From positions 1,054,001 through 1,118,000 of the forward strand of contig JADILM010000003.1 in the NCBI GenBank assembly GCA_016617785.1: DNA of 64,000 nt, written 5' to 3'. The notes beneath the pieces are model-generated. The model was not told where the DNA came from. It did no database searches and saw only the letters and a program-made list of their open reading frames with translations. The position numbers and the translations under genes were made by a program. Below are positions 22,910-35,338 of the stretch, piece by piece; the stretch's first letter is position 1; each line of letters begins with the position of its first letter. This stretch comes from Sporobolomyces roseus. Lineage: Eukaryota; Basidiomycota; Microbotryomycetes; Sporidiobolales; Sporidiobolaceae.

Positions 22910-25891
22910 TTACTTTTCGACAACTCCCTCCTCGGACTCTACCGCTCTCGCTGGTGGTGTTGGTCCTCCGAGTAGTTGACTCCTCACGAGATAGTTGAAT
23001 CGAGTACCCTCCCTCGATAATTCCTCGTATGTACCTTCTTCAGCAACTTTTCCATTCTCCATCATGACAACAGTATCGGCCGTCTTCAAGGTTGAGAGAC
23101 TGCAATGCACAGCTTACTCGTCAGCTAGAGGATTCGAGTGAATACGAGAAAGAGGGGAGACTGACCGGTGAGCGATCAAGATGGTGGTGAGCTGTTGAGT
23201 AGCCGAAATGTTCGAGATAGCTTGGTTGACGAGAGACTCGCTGGCAGCGTCGAGAGCCGAAGTAGCCCTGCAGGTGAGAGTCAGAGTCAGCATTCAGATC
23301 GCATAAAAACCGAGACGGTAAGAGACTCACTCATCGGCGACGAGAATCCTAGGTTTTTGTAAGAGAGCTCTCGCAATCGCCAATCGTTGTCGTTGTCCAC
23401 CTATTTCGTATCGAACGTCAGCATTCAACGTCAGACAATGATTTGGATATCGTACTACGACTCACCAGATAGCTGAGCACCTCGAGCTCCGACTTGAGTA
23501 TCAAAACCACGGGGAAGTGAATCAATGAAACCGCAGTTTGCCAACTTCGCAGCCTCTTCGATCTCATATCTCGTAGCATCGGGTCGTCCGTAAGCGACTG
23601 TATGGACGCAAGCTCGTTAGCTTGAGCAGCAGAAGAAGTATAGCAGGAAGAGCAGGGCTTACTGTTTTCAGCGATGGTAGTTGAGAAAAGAGCGGGATCT
23701 TGAGGAACGACGGCGATCTGTTTCCTCCAACTCTCGGGAGTGAACGATCGAATATCATCTTCACCATACATGACTCGACCGTTTTGAGGATCGTAGTAAC
23801 GAATCAAAAGGTTTGCGAGGGTCGATTTGCCCGATCCGGATCCACCAGCAATCGAGACGATCTTTCCTGGTTCGATTGACAAGTTGACTCCTTTGAGAAT
23901 CTCGGTGTTGGGTCGAGAAGGGTAAGCGAAGTGAACGTTGTCGAAAACGAGACGACGAGGGGGAGTCGTGACAGGTAGGACACGTCCGACACCGAGCTTG
24001 ACGGCGAGAGGTCGAGCGTCGAGTAGTTCAAAGATACGCGAAGAAGCTCCGAGACCTTTCATGATTGTACCGAAAAACGAAGTGAGTCCGATCAAAGATC
24101 CTCCGATGCTGCAAATCGTCCAACTCTTTTAGTACTGTAACAACGCGGAACTGAAGGAGCAGACGACTCACTAGAATGTATACACCATGAGAGAGGTGAG
24201 GTCACTGTGGGAGACGTACTTGAGTCAGTATGGAGTTTCCCGAAAGACATAAATCTTGCTTACCCAACAGTGATTTCTCCTCTAGCGACCAAAGATCCTC
24301 CATAAGTAAGAAGTGCGATCAAAGTCATGTTTCCAGCGAATCCAGCACCACCAAAGAACAATCCTAAAACGTTTCCGGATTTCGCAGAATCAGTTCTGGT
24401 CTAAATTCGAAGGAGAGAATTCGAAGACTCGCCAGAAGCCCATGCCTCAGTCTTTGCCAAAGTGAAGATCTTGTCAACCTTGTCCCTGAAAGCCTTGGTT
24501 TCGGTAGGTTCGACCGCGTTGAATGCTTGAACGGTTCTGATCGCTCCGAGTCGTTCTTCCGATACCGCAACCATTTCTCCAACAGCCTTTTGAGTTTGCC
24601 TTGAGAGCTTCTTGAGGAATCGACCATAGAACACAGCGGCGATTGAGATAGGTGGGACTAGAAGAGAGAAATGAAAGATCAGCTTTACGAGCAAAGAGGA
24701 AAGCAAAGTACGAGCAACTCACCGATGAGAAGCATGACTGCCGTTACTTTGGTCGAGATATAGAGCATCGCACCGACTCCAACGAAAGTAGTCACCAAGG
24801 CCCTCAAACCCTCGCTCAATTCCCTCGTCAAACTTTCTCCAACGATTCCAGCATCCGATCCTAACCTCGAAATGATGTCTCCGGTCGAACGAACTCCAGT
24901 CTTCTTGACGGGGATCAATTCAGTTGATGAGATAGTCGATTTCGTGGTTTGTCGTTGTTGCTGTTGTTCGGATTCGGTGGTAGGTGAAGGTAGAGGTTCG
25001 TTAGGATTGATCGACTTGACTTGTTTAGTTGATGCACCTTGAAGATCATGCCATCCAATATCCTTGTATAGCAAACAACCTGATCAACAACTAGTCTGAA
25101 GAGAGAGAGAGATAGAGAGAGGTGAGAATGCTCACTTGTCTCAAAACGTTTGTATAAGCGGCTTCTCTCAGTCTTGCGACAATCCTCTGACCCGAGATCC
25201 TCATCAAAATGGTTCTCCCCATGTTTGCAGCGGCGCCTAGAGCGAAGAAAACCCCCAGAAGAGCTGCGGCAGTTGGAACAGAGACGGGTAGACCAGTCGA
25301 TTGGCCAGAGAAGAGATCGATGATTCGACCGATACCGAATGGGATCGAGAGGGATACTGTTGATGATACGCAGAGCTGTACGAAGAAGATCAATGAGGGT
25401 CAGAGGGAGGTGAAAGGGAGAGAGAAAGAGTGTTAACTTACGAGTCCGATTGCGATTCCAATAGTTTTCCTTTCAGGTTTAGCCAAGATTGCTAACCGTT
25501 TCACTTCACCCATCTTTATCTTTTCTGCCTTCTTCCCTTCTACTCCTTCTTCCTTGTCTCCTTCATCTTCGATAATCCTCTTCTGCTTCTCTTGCTCTGA
25601 TACAACTGAACTCGATTTACTACTCGTTGTCATTGAAGCTGTTCGTATTCGCAGTGCTAGTGTCCGTAGAGGGAGAGAAGAAGTAGAGGGAGATGATGAA
25701 ATTGATGAGATCGAAGAATGAGTTCGAGATGAAACAGCGAGGGGAAGAGGGCGAGGCAGAGTAGTGTAAGATCTAGTAGCTTGTACTCTCCATGAGGATG
25801 CTGATCGAGTCGCTGTCGTCGTCGTCGTCGTTGTTGTTGTTGAATTCCATGCCGATTGAATCAGCGGTCTTAACCGAGTAGATCCTGACAT
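22910..25891 (-). CDS. MDL1: Mitochondrial ABCB half-transporter (Mdl1/ABCB10 type)
   Basis: Eleven exons from 25891 to 22910 give 775 aa: 25891-25442, 25375-25136, 25062-24723, 24657-24433, 24363-24264, 24204-24172, 24108-23663, 23597-23466, 23400-23331, 23267-23166 and 23099-22910. The N-terminus is rich in Arg/Ser/Thr with no acids for 100 residues, a likely mitochondrial presequence. One transmembrane domain follows ([37 protein letters not shown]). The nucleotide-binding domain has Walker [11 protein letters not shown]-loop VVPQDPALF, signature [14 protein letters not shown], Walker B ILVADEATSALD and H-loop LIAHR. Intron 4 (24432-24364) starts with GC. Mdl1 exports peptides from the matrix; the substrate here is inferred. 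Mdl2 or ABCB8 are alternatives. Confidence 0.9.
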
Positions 25892-26181
25892 TCTTCCGTC
25901 CCGTGATCGTGTCGTGCGATCAGTCAGCTGCTCTGGTCTGAATCGGGCTCGCAATTAGGCGGAGGTGAAGTGAGAGGGTTGAAGTCAAACCTTGTCGATC
26001 GAACAACTTTGTCATTTTCGCAACATTTGTCAACTTCATTTTCGATCTTTCTCGCTCTCTATAACCCCTATGAGAAGTTCCCGACGACTGAACCACCGCG
26101 CGAGTAGAGGGAAACCAAAACATGCGATTACTTTCACGACAAAATTCTCCGAAACCTCATTTCGCACCACCTCGCTCGCTC

Positions 26182-27196
26182 TCAACCCGTGAACGTGATC
26201 ATCACAAACACAGCAAAGAACAATACCAAGAAAACCTGTTGAAATACCTGTCTCAACCATTCCTGATCCCTTCCCAAACCTCTCGTCAAAGTCGTCGCTC
26301 TCGGATTCAGATTCGAACCCTCAGCTGGAGGATAAGTGTACGACATGGAGACTCCGGATAAGGGGAAGAGACCTCCTGCGTGGAAAGAGAAGGAGGAGGA
26401 GGAGAATCCGGAGGTGGTCGAGGAGAGAGTGGACGCTGGGAATAAGGAACCGAAGGGATTGAATGATCGAGCTGCGAGAGGAGGTACTTCGGGTCGCGGT
26501 CGAGGTGGTAATGGCTTCTCCCTATTGAGGTGCTCATTAGATGTCAATACGAGACTGAAAAGTGGTAGAGGAGAGAGACGAGGGAGGACTTGCCGTGGAT
26601 CTTTCTCTTGTTCACCTCCATCATTCGAGGACGAATAGATCGGTATTAGTTTCTCGACCGTAACTGCCGCTTTACATACTGGACAAGTTCGTTTGTTTGA
26701 CGTGACGAGCCACTGTGGAACGATCAAGAGGGTGAGCATCTCGAATTAAACGAACGAATCGGTTCTCTTCGCAGAGTAAGCTAGGTTTACCTCATGAAGG
26801 CAGGGCCAACAAGTTAAGTGACCACAAGGAGTCACTACTGGATCTTCTGCGAGGTCGAGGCTGCATTGAAAATTTGAGGATTAGGTCGGGTTGGGGAGAG
26901 TTTGCGAAGTGAACGAACCAAATGCAACAACTGAACCTATCTTCGGCTTTCGCTCGTTCTTTCCCTTTATCCTTTCTTCGAGTGTCCATTCCGCTGTCTC
27001 CCTTCGCCTCTCCTTCATCGGTTGCTTCGGAAGTTGCACCGCTTTGAACTTCAGGACCTCTTGAACTCGTACTGGAAGATAGTGGGCGATCTCGAAGCTC
27101 AGCTGGTAGATCCTCTGGTTCTGCCACCGTGTAGGAGGCTTGGGGAGTCGCTTGAGGTGGAGAAGAGGATGAAGAGGGCTCGTTTGATGATGACAT
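26182..27196 (-). CDS. ER membrane-anchored RING E3 ubiquitin ligase (RNF5/RMA1 type)
   Basis: Exons 27196-26919, 26860-26791, 26712-26594 and 26521-26182 give 268 aa. A disordered Ser/Pro-rich start leads into a C3HC4 [28 protein letters not shown], then CPVCKAAV. At the C-terminus is a hydrophobic anchor ([15 protein letters not shown]), so the protein is probably tail-anchored in the ER membrane. This layout of N-terminal RING and C-terminal span is that of RNF5/RNF185/RMA1, which act in ER-associated degradation. The third intron (26593-26522) starts with GC and is 72 nt with no stop, so reading through it would also be open; splicing is the better guess because of its CTAATGA branch site and AATAG end. 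Confidence 0.87.
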
Positions 27197-27627
27197 CAAA
27201 GTTGGACGGGGCGAGCCTGAGTACGTGGAAGCTGGCGATGGCGCGTGAAGAATAAGAGAGAGTACTCGAGGCGAAGAGTGAGTCGAGGTCAACAGCGAGA
27301 GGAATTAGGAGAAAGAGCGATTTCGCAAGATTTATACAGCGAGACAACTTTGCTTTCCTTGCTCTCAATCTTGTCTATACAGCGGTGAGTCGATGTGGGA
27401 GAGAGCGACTCAAGTGTGTGCCATTGCGAGCGATTCATCTCGATCGAGAACAGACGAATAGAAATCGCATTCTCGTTTCATTCAGTTCGATGACGAGCTA
27501 CAAGCGTCTGGGTCGTCTCATTTACATCCTTCACTATATACACTGTCATCTCCCTTCCAATATCTTCGAGAGCTAGCTCGCGAATCCACCTCGAGGCCTT
27601 CTTCTCCGTCCTCTTCAAACCTCTCCC
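27197..27627. other. Intergenic between two minus-strand genes
   Basis: Promoter region of the RING gene on one side and 3' UTR of the thioredoxin-fold gene on the other. No exon with splice support is seen. Confidence 0.35.
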
Positions 27628-28603
27628 TCAAAGCACAGCTTTGCTTCCCTCAGGCAAGATCTTCTCCTTCAAGAACTTCTTCCAATCGTCTTCCGTGAAT
27701 CCCGACGACACCGATCCTTCAGGTAAACCGCTATATTGAAGCAATTAAAGTCAAGCTCGTCAATATCCTCTCCTCGCTCAAATTGTCAAACGGTGCGAAC
27801 GTACTCGAGGAAGACAGTAGGAGTTACATGAACCCCCCTGAATCGATGATACTTGACTTGTAGTTTCAATAGATCCGTGACTGCCGATCCAGAGTTTCCT
27901 TTTCCCGTACTAATGTTGTCGAGGAAAGCTTTGCGATCTATTCCGAGTACCTTGTATGCGAGATAGGAGAGTCGAGAACGAGTTGCTGAGGGAGCTTCGT
28001 CTGCTGTCGGTTCATCAAAGTATTCCTGAAAGCGAGAAAGATCAAAGATTGATACCTCTTTCCAGGAATCGGCGCTCTCGAGTCCTACCTGCATAGTCTC
28101 GAGGGAGATGGAGAAGAGGAACGCACCTCTTGTTTGTCCATCAATTCGAAAAAGTATTTCTGCCATTGCTCTACGACGTCTTGATCAGAGTAGGATTTGC
28201 CTTGATCTACGAGAGTTTTCGATACTCCCAAAGCGGCTTCATGTACGAGAGTCGAAGAAGCGTGCCAAGATTGAGGGACTAGATCGAGAAAAGTGCACTT
28301 GGTCAGCAAAGAGTAAGAAGGGGAAGTATGGATTAGAGGCGCTTTACCTTGAGCGATAACGATTGAAAGGTGCTTGCGAACTTCTTCGTTGTTCTCGATG
28401 AGAGGGATTAGAGTCTTCCTGACTCCGTTTAACTGTTTCTTGCTGAATGGACAGACCAGATCTGTCGTAGAGGGAGAGAGGGAATTGTGTGAGATGAGGT
28501 GGTGCCCGAAGTAACAAAGAGGAGACTAACCGAGAAAGAGTTCGATTGTATGACTAGCCGTAGGAGGTCCAATGCGGTGAGTAGCGAATTGAGGTGCGAT
28601 CAT
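27628..28603 (-). CDS. DsbA-like thioredoxin-fold protein
   Basis: Five exons: 28603-28531, 28461-28348, 28278-28127, 28025-27805 and 27730-27628, giving 220 aa. The start reads HTIELFLDLVCPFSKKQLNG, the typical first strand and helix of a DsbA/thioredoxin fold with a single Cys (CPFS) in place of the CxxC pair. A helical insertion follows, then a segment ending in VHVTPTVFLDGLP, which contains the conserved cis-Pro strand (VTPTVF). The single Cys suggests a redox or glutathione-related role and not a disulphide oxidase. Many fungi carry such short proteins with no assigned function. No signal peptide is visible. It is transcribed away from the ABCC pump gene, sharing a 212-nt upstream region. 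Confidence 0.75.
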
Positions 28604-28815
28604 CTTGAGTGAGAGAAGAAGTGTCGAGTCAGAGGTAAAGAAACGAAAAGCGAGGGTTTGCAGTCCTCCCATTGATGCATCCCATTCCTCGCTTCAGGGG
28701 TTCTGACGGCTTTATCGACCGTACTACAAGCTCATACACACCGCCTGGTCGACGTAGCCACCAGCATTGAGCCTCTAGTCATCTTCTCCGATCGACATCA
28801 TCAAGACCCCTTTTC
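28604..28815. promoter_or_regulatory. Divergent promoter region
   Basis: The 212 nt between the thioredoxin-fold gene (minus) and the ABCC gene (plus) must carry both promoters. I see no clear shared element. A TATA-like word, tatgatgatataaaag, lies further in, near 29005-29022, inside the first intron of the ABCC gene. Confidence 0.3.
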
Positions 28816-31800
28816 ATGCAACTCTCCTTCAACAGCTTCTCAGATGACTCGGTCAGCATCAAGAGTAACTTGTGGTGTACTCCAAAACCGAATGAAGTAT
28901 GGAATGGAGTCGATTTCGATCAGTGTTGGAGGAAAAGGTCAGTGAACAATCTTTCAACCTCTCTCTACACGGCACACGACCCTCCCTAGAGAGATCTCGC
29001 CCCTATGATGATATAAAAGAGCTCATCTTGGCTGCCTGATAGGATATTCAACGGCTTGATCCCATCCTTGTTCCTCATACTGTCAATCCTTTCCCTATCA
29101 GTTCACCTCATCCGACTCTTTGTCCGACTAGGAACACGCTCAAAGCAATCGATGAAGTACCTGCCAATTCCTTCGATACCTCAGAACGACAAGAGTCCAG
29201 CTTCAGCCATCTCGATAGCAGAAAATGAAGTTCTCGTGAGAATCGTCAAGAAGGAATCGCCAGACTGGTCGAGTCCGGCAACTCAGAAAGAGCTGTTTGG
29301 ATCTGTCGTTACCGCAGACTTGAAAGAAGAGGATCTGGACAAGGGGAGAGGGAGGATTACGTTCGCCCTCGCGTTGAGAGCCGTTTGGGGTTCGAAGAAG
29401 GATCTACTGAATGTCCTCGCGACGGCGGGGATGGTCGTTTTAGCAGTAGTGAAGTTGGTAGAGGAGCTCAGGAGTAGGCCACGGATTGATGGATCAGGGT
29501 GGACAGTCGTCGTAGTCACAGCATGGGTGAGTTACTTTCCTTCTTACGAAAGTGACCTCCCGACTGATCGATCCTTTACAGGCATGGACTCTCCTCCTCG
29601 TCATCTCGAAATTCTCCATCTCATTCTCCCATCGAATTCACGCCCTCACCTATCCTACTCTCCCTCACCGCAATCTTCCTGCATTCTATACGACTCTCGA
29701 ACGACATGTCATCCCTTTCTTCATGTTCTACTCGAGTCTCTCCGCTTTCTTCGAATTCCGTACCGCTCTACTCATTGCCTACGATCGGCCACCTCACTCT
29801 CGTCCCTCTCACTCCGACCGACAGAGCTTAGCGATCGAAGCTTCGCTCTTTGCAGTTTCCTCTTTCCTCTTCCTCCTCGAACTCTTCGCCCCTCGTCCTT
29901 CCCGGTTCTCATCTCGCTCCCGCTCCTCGGACTCTTCAGCTTCTTCACCCACACTCGTTTCTCCCGAGATGCACGCTTCCCTCTTCAGTATCGCAACGTT
30001 TTCCTGGCTCGAAAAGTTCCAATTCCAAGCTACCTTTGGCTCGGCTCCCCTCACCCTCGAAACAACTCCCGATCTCCGACCCGACGACAAGACTGCTCGA
30101 GTCTTCCTCACGTATCGTCGCTCACTGCAACGACTCGACAAACTCATTCACAAGCTTCCCTCACCTCTCAAGAAACTGTTCAAAGTCAACTCGGTCGAAG
30201 ATCTCGGATTGACCGGTCGACTACTCTACCACTTCATCCCCGAACTACTCGGTCAACAGATCTGGGCAATGGTTCGAGTCGTATTGAACGGTGCTCCTCC
30301 CCTCTTCCTCCAAGGTATCCTCGCTCACCTCGCACGACGTCAAAGAGGCGAAGAATCGCCGACTCACGTCGCCATTCTCTACGCGTGGTGCTTGTTCGTG
30401 ACGATCATCATTCTGTCACTCGCGTCGAGTCAGGGCTTATTCGTGGGCAAAAGGATATGTATCAGAATGAGGAGTATCATCATTACCGAATGCTATACGA
30501 AAGCGCTTCGTCGAAAGAATCAAGCTGGAAGCTCGGCTCGTTCGAAAGAAGCTGCTGATGCAGAGGGGGTCGAGACGCAGAAGTCAGGTCAGGGGGAATC
30601 AAAGGAGGAATTGACGGAGGACGAGAAGGAAACGATGGCGAGTTCAGGAAAGATCATCAACTTGATCTCGGTCGATACGTATCGTGTCTCAGAAGTTTGC
30701 GCCTACCTGCACTTCCTCACAACGGAGATGCCTTTGTCGATTGTCGTTATCGGTACGTCAAATCTCGCTTTATACGTCTCTGCAGCGAAGATTCACTCTG
30801 ATCGTTTCCGTAGTCTACCTCTTGTTCCGACTTCTCGGCTGGAGCGCGAACGCCGGAGTCGCAGTCCTCGTTCTCCTCCTTCCCGCTCAAACAGTCATTG
30901 CCAAACTCTACAACAAGTATCAAGAAGAATTGCTCGCAGCTGCCGATGATCGACTCACCCTCGCTACCGAAGTCATCAGTCAAGTTCGAATCGTCAAATA
31001 TTTTGCATGGGAGACCAAGTTCTTGCAGAAGATGGATGAGACGAGGAGGCGAGAGTTGACGGCTCTTTGGCATCGAGCGCTCGTGATGGTCGTCGGCCAA
31101 GGTCTTTCGTATGGAGCTCCCGTCTTCGTCGGTATATCGACGTTCACCTTCCATACGAAAGGTACGTTCACATCTCTCCTACCGTCCGTCGAATTTGCGA
31201 GTACTGACAGTGACCGTAAGCGCAAACAGTCATGAAGCAAGACCTCACGGCAGAGACTGCGTTCACGGCACTCGCTTTCTTCAACGTCTTGAGAGGCGCG
31301 CTCGAGCGTCTCAGCGACATTTCCGCCAATGTTTTACAAGCTTACGTTTCTCTCAAGCGTATCGACAAATTCCTCGATGAAGAGGAAACCGCGAAATACT
31401 CGGTACTTCGAGAAGTCGCTGGCGAAGACGATCCAGTGATCGGATTTGTCGATGCGACTTTCACTTGGGCAAATGAGGAGAAAGCTAGGGAAGACCCGAG
31501 CGTGTTTAGAGTGAGCGGACTAGACTTTTCATTCCCCGAGAACGGGTTGAGTGTCATCCTAGGTCCCGGTAAGTCAGCTTCCTCTTCGATCGCGACCTCC
31601 TCATCGACTCACGATCATTGTTTTCAGTCGGTTCCGGCAAGACTACTCTCCTCATGTCTTTACTCGGCGAAACGAATCGACTTTCCGGTTCTGCTTTCCT
31701 CCCTTCTCCCGTCATTCGCTCGACTTCAGCCAATCCATCTATCCTCTCCGCTACTGCCGCTCTCGCAACACAACAACCGTGGCTTCTCAGTGCCTCAATT

Positions 31801-34800
31801 CGAGACAACATTCTGTTCGGAGCAAAGATGAACGAAAAGCGATACAAGAACGTTCTCGAGGCGTGCGCTCTCAATCCTGATCTCAAGCAGTTCGAGCTAG
31901 GAGACGATACAGAGGTTGGAGAGAGAGGGACTGTACTCTCTGGTGGACAGAAAGCAAGGATCAGTCTCGCGCGAGCGGTAAGCTTCGATTTCTCCCGCGA
32001 GACGAGAGATTTGCGAAACTGACAAATACAGTCCGCTTCTACAGATCTATAGCTCTGCGAAGTATGTCCTACTCGACGACGTCTTAAGTGCTGTCGATAG
32101 TCACACGTGAGCTCCATTCTACGCCCCTCTCTTTCACTCGAACTGACCTGAAATCGTGAGTAGTGCTCAACACCTCGTCGAGAAATGCCTCTCGGGAAAG
32201 ATCATGCGACATCGTACGTGTGTGCTGGTCACGCACGCGGTCGACCTCTGCCTTCCCTACGCCTCATTCTACGTCTCGATGTCAGGAAGCGGCATCGTCA
32301 CATCCTGTGGCACTCTCACTCCCGCTGTCATTCGCGAAGTCGGACATCGCGACGCCGACGAAGCGAACGTAGCAGTGTCCAACGCTACCCCTGTTGAATC
32401 GATCGTCGCGGGGGGAACGGATGAACATGTACTGCAAGAGTGCGAGGAGGAGCAAAGAAAGAGAATTGAGAATCTAAGACTCGTTAAGGACGAGACTCAA
32501 CGTCAGGGAGCGGTGTCGAAAGCGATTTACATGCTCTATATTCGAGGACTGGGCGGATGGAGTTGGGTCGGAGGCATCGTCGGAGTTTTCGTTCTCGCGC
32601 AATTCAGCGACGTCGGCAAGTCGATCTTCTTCTCCTTCGTATCTTCGCTATTCCTGACCTGTCTTTCTCTACGCGTAGCTGTCAATCTCGCTCTCCGCCA
32701 ATGGACAAGGTCATACGATACAATCGAAACTTCCGCCAAAGCTTCTTTCGTTACTACGATACGCTCTCCCTTCGTCACTGCTCAAGAAGGCGTCGAGCCT
32801 ACTTCTCAGTATACTTCAGACTTTTGGCTCAGAGTGTACTGCGTCCTCGCGCTTGGGTTTGTTTTACTCAGTTCTGCTCGAACGGCATTTTGTGCGTTTC
32901 CTTGGTTTTTCCTGATCTCTTCCGCAAACTGACCATTTCTCGTCCAGTCCTCAGGCGCGGCGTACGAGCGTCCAAAGTCATCTACAGATTGCTTGTTGAG
33001 AAGATTCTCGGGGCACGAAGTAAGGCTTTCGATATCGTCTGTAACTTGCACTTTTCACTAACGAGAACTGTGTCACACAGTCCGTTTCTTCGATTCCACT
33101 CCTAGTGGTCGTATCCTGAATCGCCTCTCGAAAGACATAGAGACGATCGATCAAGATTTCTCGAGAAACGGTGCATTCTTCGGGACCCACGTCTTCGCAA
33201 CGATCGCGATCATTATCACAATCTCATACTTGCTACCAGCGTTCCTCCCTGCCGCTATGGTCATATCTTCGATGTATTGGTGAGTCGTCTCGTCTCTCCA
33301 CTGCTGAAGCTACGCTAAAAATATCGATCAACAGGTTTCTCGGGTTCATGTATCGCTCTTCTGCCCGAAGCCTCAAACGTATGGAGTCAGTAACCAAGTC
33401 CCCAATCTTCTCCCTCTTCAGCGAGTCGCTGGCCGGTATCTCCACGATCCGAGCCTACGGAGCTGGGAGGCGCTTCATTCGAGAGATCACTGGTCTTCTC
33501 GATCGCAACAATCGACCATTCTTCCTTCTTTGGGCGGTCAACAGGTGGTTGTCCATACGAGTCGACGCCTTTGGTGCTCTTGTTGCCCTTCTCTCGGCGC
33601 TGTTCATCATCCTTTCTCGGAGAATGGATCCAGGTCTCGCCGGGGTAAGTTCGCTCACTTCAGAAGTTTACATCAGCGAAAACTGATTGGCGCTACCGAT
33701 TCATCAGTTCATCATGAGTTTTGCATTAGGTCAACGACTCTCTCTTTCTCAGACTATGCTGCTTGAATAATAAACTGATGGAATTTGTTGTTCGCACTAC
33801 AGCTTTCCAAGAAAGGATGCTTTGGCTCGTTCGACTCATCTCGGATATGGAAGTTAGTGCGAACTCTCTCGAGAGAGTGCAAGAGTGTATGTCATACTTC
33901 CTCTACTCGCTGTCATACGCAAGCTGACGTTTCGACAAACTCTAGATTTGTCGCTCGAACAGGAATCGAAGGGAGGTGTTCTCCCTCCCGCGATCTGGCC
34001 CTCACGATTCGGAGCGATTCGAGTCCAGAACCTCACCGCAAGTTACGCTCCCGAGCTCCCACGAGTCTTGAAGGATGTTTCGTTCGAAGTCAAGGGAGGA
34101 GAGAAGGTAGGAATCGTCGGGAGAACAGGAAGCGGCAAATCAACGCTTGGTCTCAGTTTCTTCGTAAGCCGACTGGTTCTCGGTCACTCGTTCAATGTGA
34201 CCGCAGACACTGATTGTGTTCTCGAGCGAAATATTCAGAGGTTTATCGAGCCAACGTCGGGACACATCGAAATCGACGGAGTCAACATCAACACGCTCAA
34301 GTTAGAGAGTCTCCGTTCATCGATCACAATTGTAGCGCAAGACTCAGCCCTCTTTGCCGGAAGTTTGAGGTTCAATCTTGATCCTTTCAACCAATACGAA
34401 GACGAAGCGCTTTGGGACGTTCTCCGCCGAGTCTCTATGGCTGGATCAGGGACTTCGTCAACGCCTGCTCCTTCACGTCCACCGAGCGAATCTGATTCAG
34501 ATGAGGAGGGAACAGTGACAGTTGACGACGGCGAGAAATTCGTTGTCAAGGATCTCGCAATGGAGGTGAAAGAAGGTGGAACAAACTTCAGTGCCGGTGA
34601 GTCTCACTACTGTCTCGATCCCTTCCAACAGATCCAAGTGACTGATTGACTCAGTATCGTCGCTCTAGGTCAACGTCAATTGCTCGCCCTCGCTCGAGGA
34701 ATGCTCAAACTCAAGTACTCTCACTCCTCCATCCTCATTCTCGATGAGTCAACCGCCTCTCTCGATCATGCTACGGACGAAATTATACAATATACGATTC

Positions 34801-35092
34801 GAGACGAGCTTGGAGAAGCTACGATTCTGTGTATCGCACGTGAGCTCCTTTGCTTTCCTGTTCCCTCGATTCGACGCTTCATTTCCCTAACTCTCGACTT
34901 GTTTCTCTAGATCGTCTCCGTACCATCATTGATTATGACAAGGTGCTCGTACTGGACGACGGCATTGTGCTCGAGTACGATACACCGCTCAATCTCCTCG
35001 CGAACGAAAAGAGCAGTTTCTTCGCGCTTTGCAAGAAGTCTGGAGAGCTAGAAACATTGAAGGACATGGCAGAGCGGACGCTTCGAGCCTGA
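28816..35092 (+). CDS. ABCC-family (MRP) full ABC transporter
   Basis: Eighteen exons give 1718 aa, from ATG 28816 to TGA 35092: 28816-28937, 29043-29526, 29582-30752, 30814-31161, 31230-31568, 31628-31977, 32045-32106, 32164-32615, 32679-32891, 32948-33019, 33081-33279, 33335-33644, 33708-33729, 33803-33886, 33946-34163, 34239-34596, 34669-34839 and 34911-35092. An N-terminal membrane region (TMD0-like) precedes two TMD-NBD halves. NBD1 has GPVGSGKTTLL, LSGGQKARISLARA and VLLDDVLSAVD, with Asp in place of the catalytic Glu as usual in this family. NBD2 has GRTGSGKSTL, FSAGQRQLLALARG and ILILDESTASLD. An acidic Ser/Pro insert sits in NBD2 (about 34440-34555). Probably exports conjugates or drugs at the vacuole or plasma membrane. 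The intron at 32616 starts with GC. Confidence 0.93.
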
Positions 35093-35338
35093 AGGATAGA
35101 TCGGAGACTGCATCTATAGACATTGCGTCGAGTTGCGAGCATTTCAGATCTCGCAAGCAGAAATTCGCATCGGTCTGACAATTCTGTTGTTGTATTTCTG
35201 TCGGGGAGGTGTCTAGTGGTGCAACTCTCACGCGCAGCTTCACTCTTTATCAAGGTGTGGCAGGTGAGGAGAGAGATGAGAGCGGGAGGATTGCTTGGTT
35301 TCATTCCATTCACTCTCAATTCTCCAGAGTTTGCTCGC

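Noticed and set aside
26522..26593. Reading through the 72-nt GC-AG interval of the RING gene as coding
   Set aside because: The frame is open, but a CTAATGA branch site, AATAG acceptor and better continuity of the protein favour an intron; left as an alternative.
32616..32678. Reading through the 63-nt interval in the ABCC gene as coding
   Set aside because: It would place 21 extra residues next to the conserved membrane-helix end VNLALRQWT; splicing restores the usual spacing.
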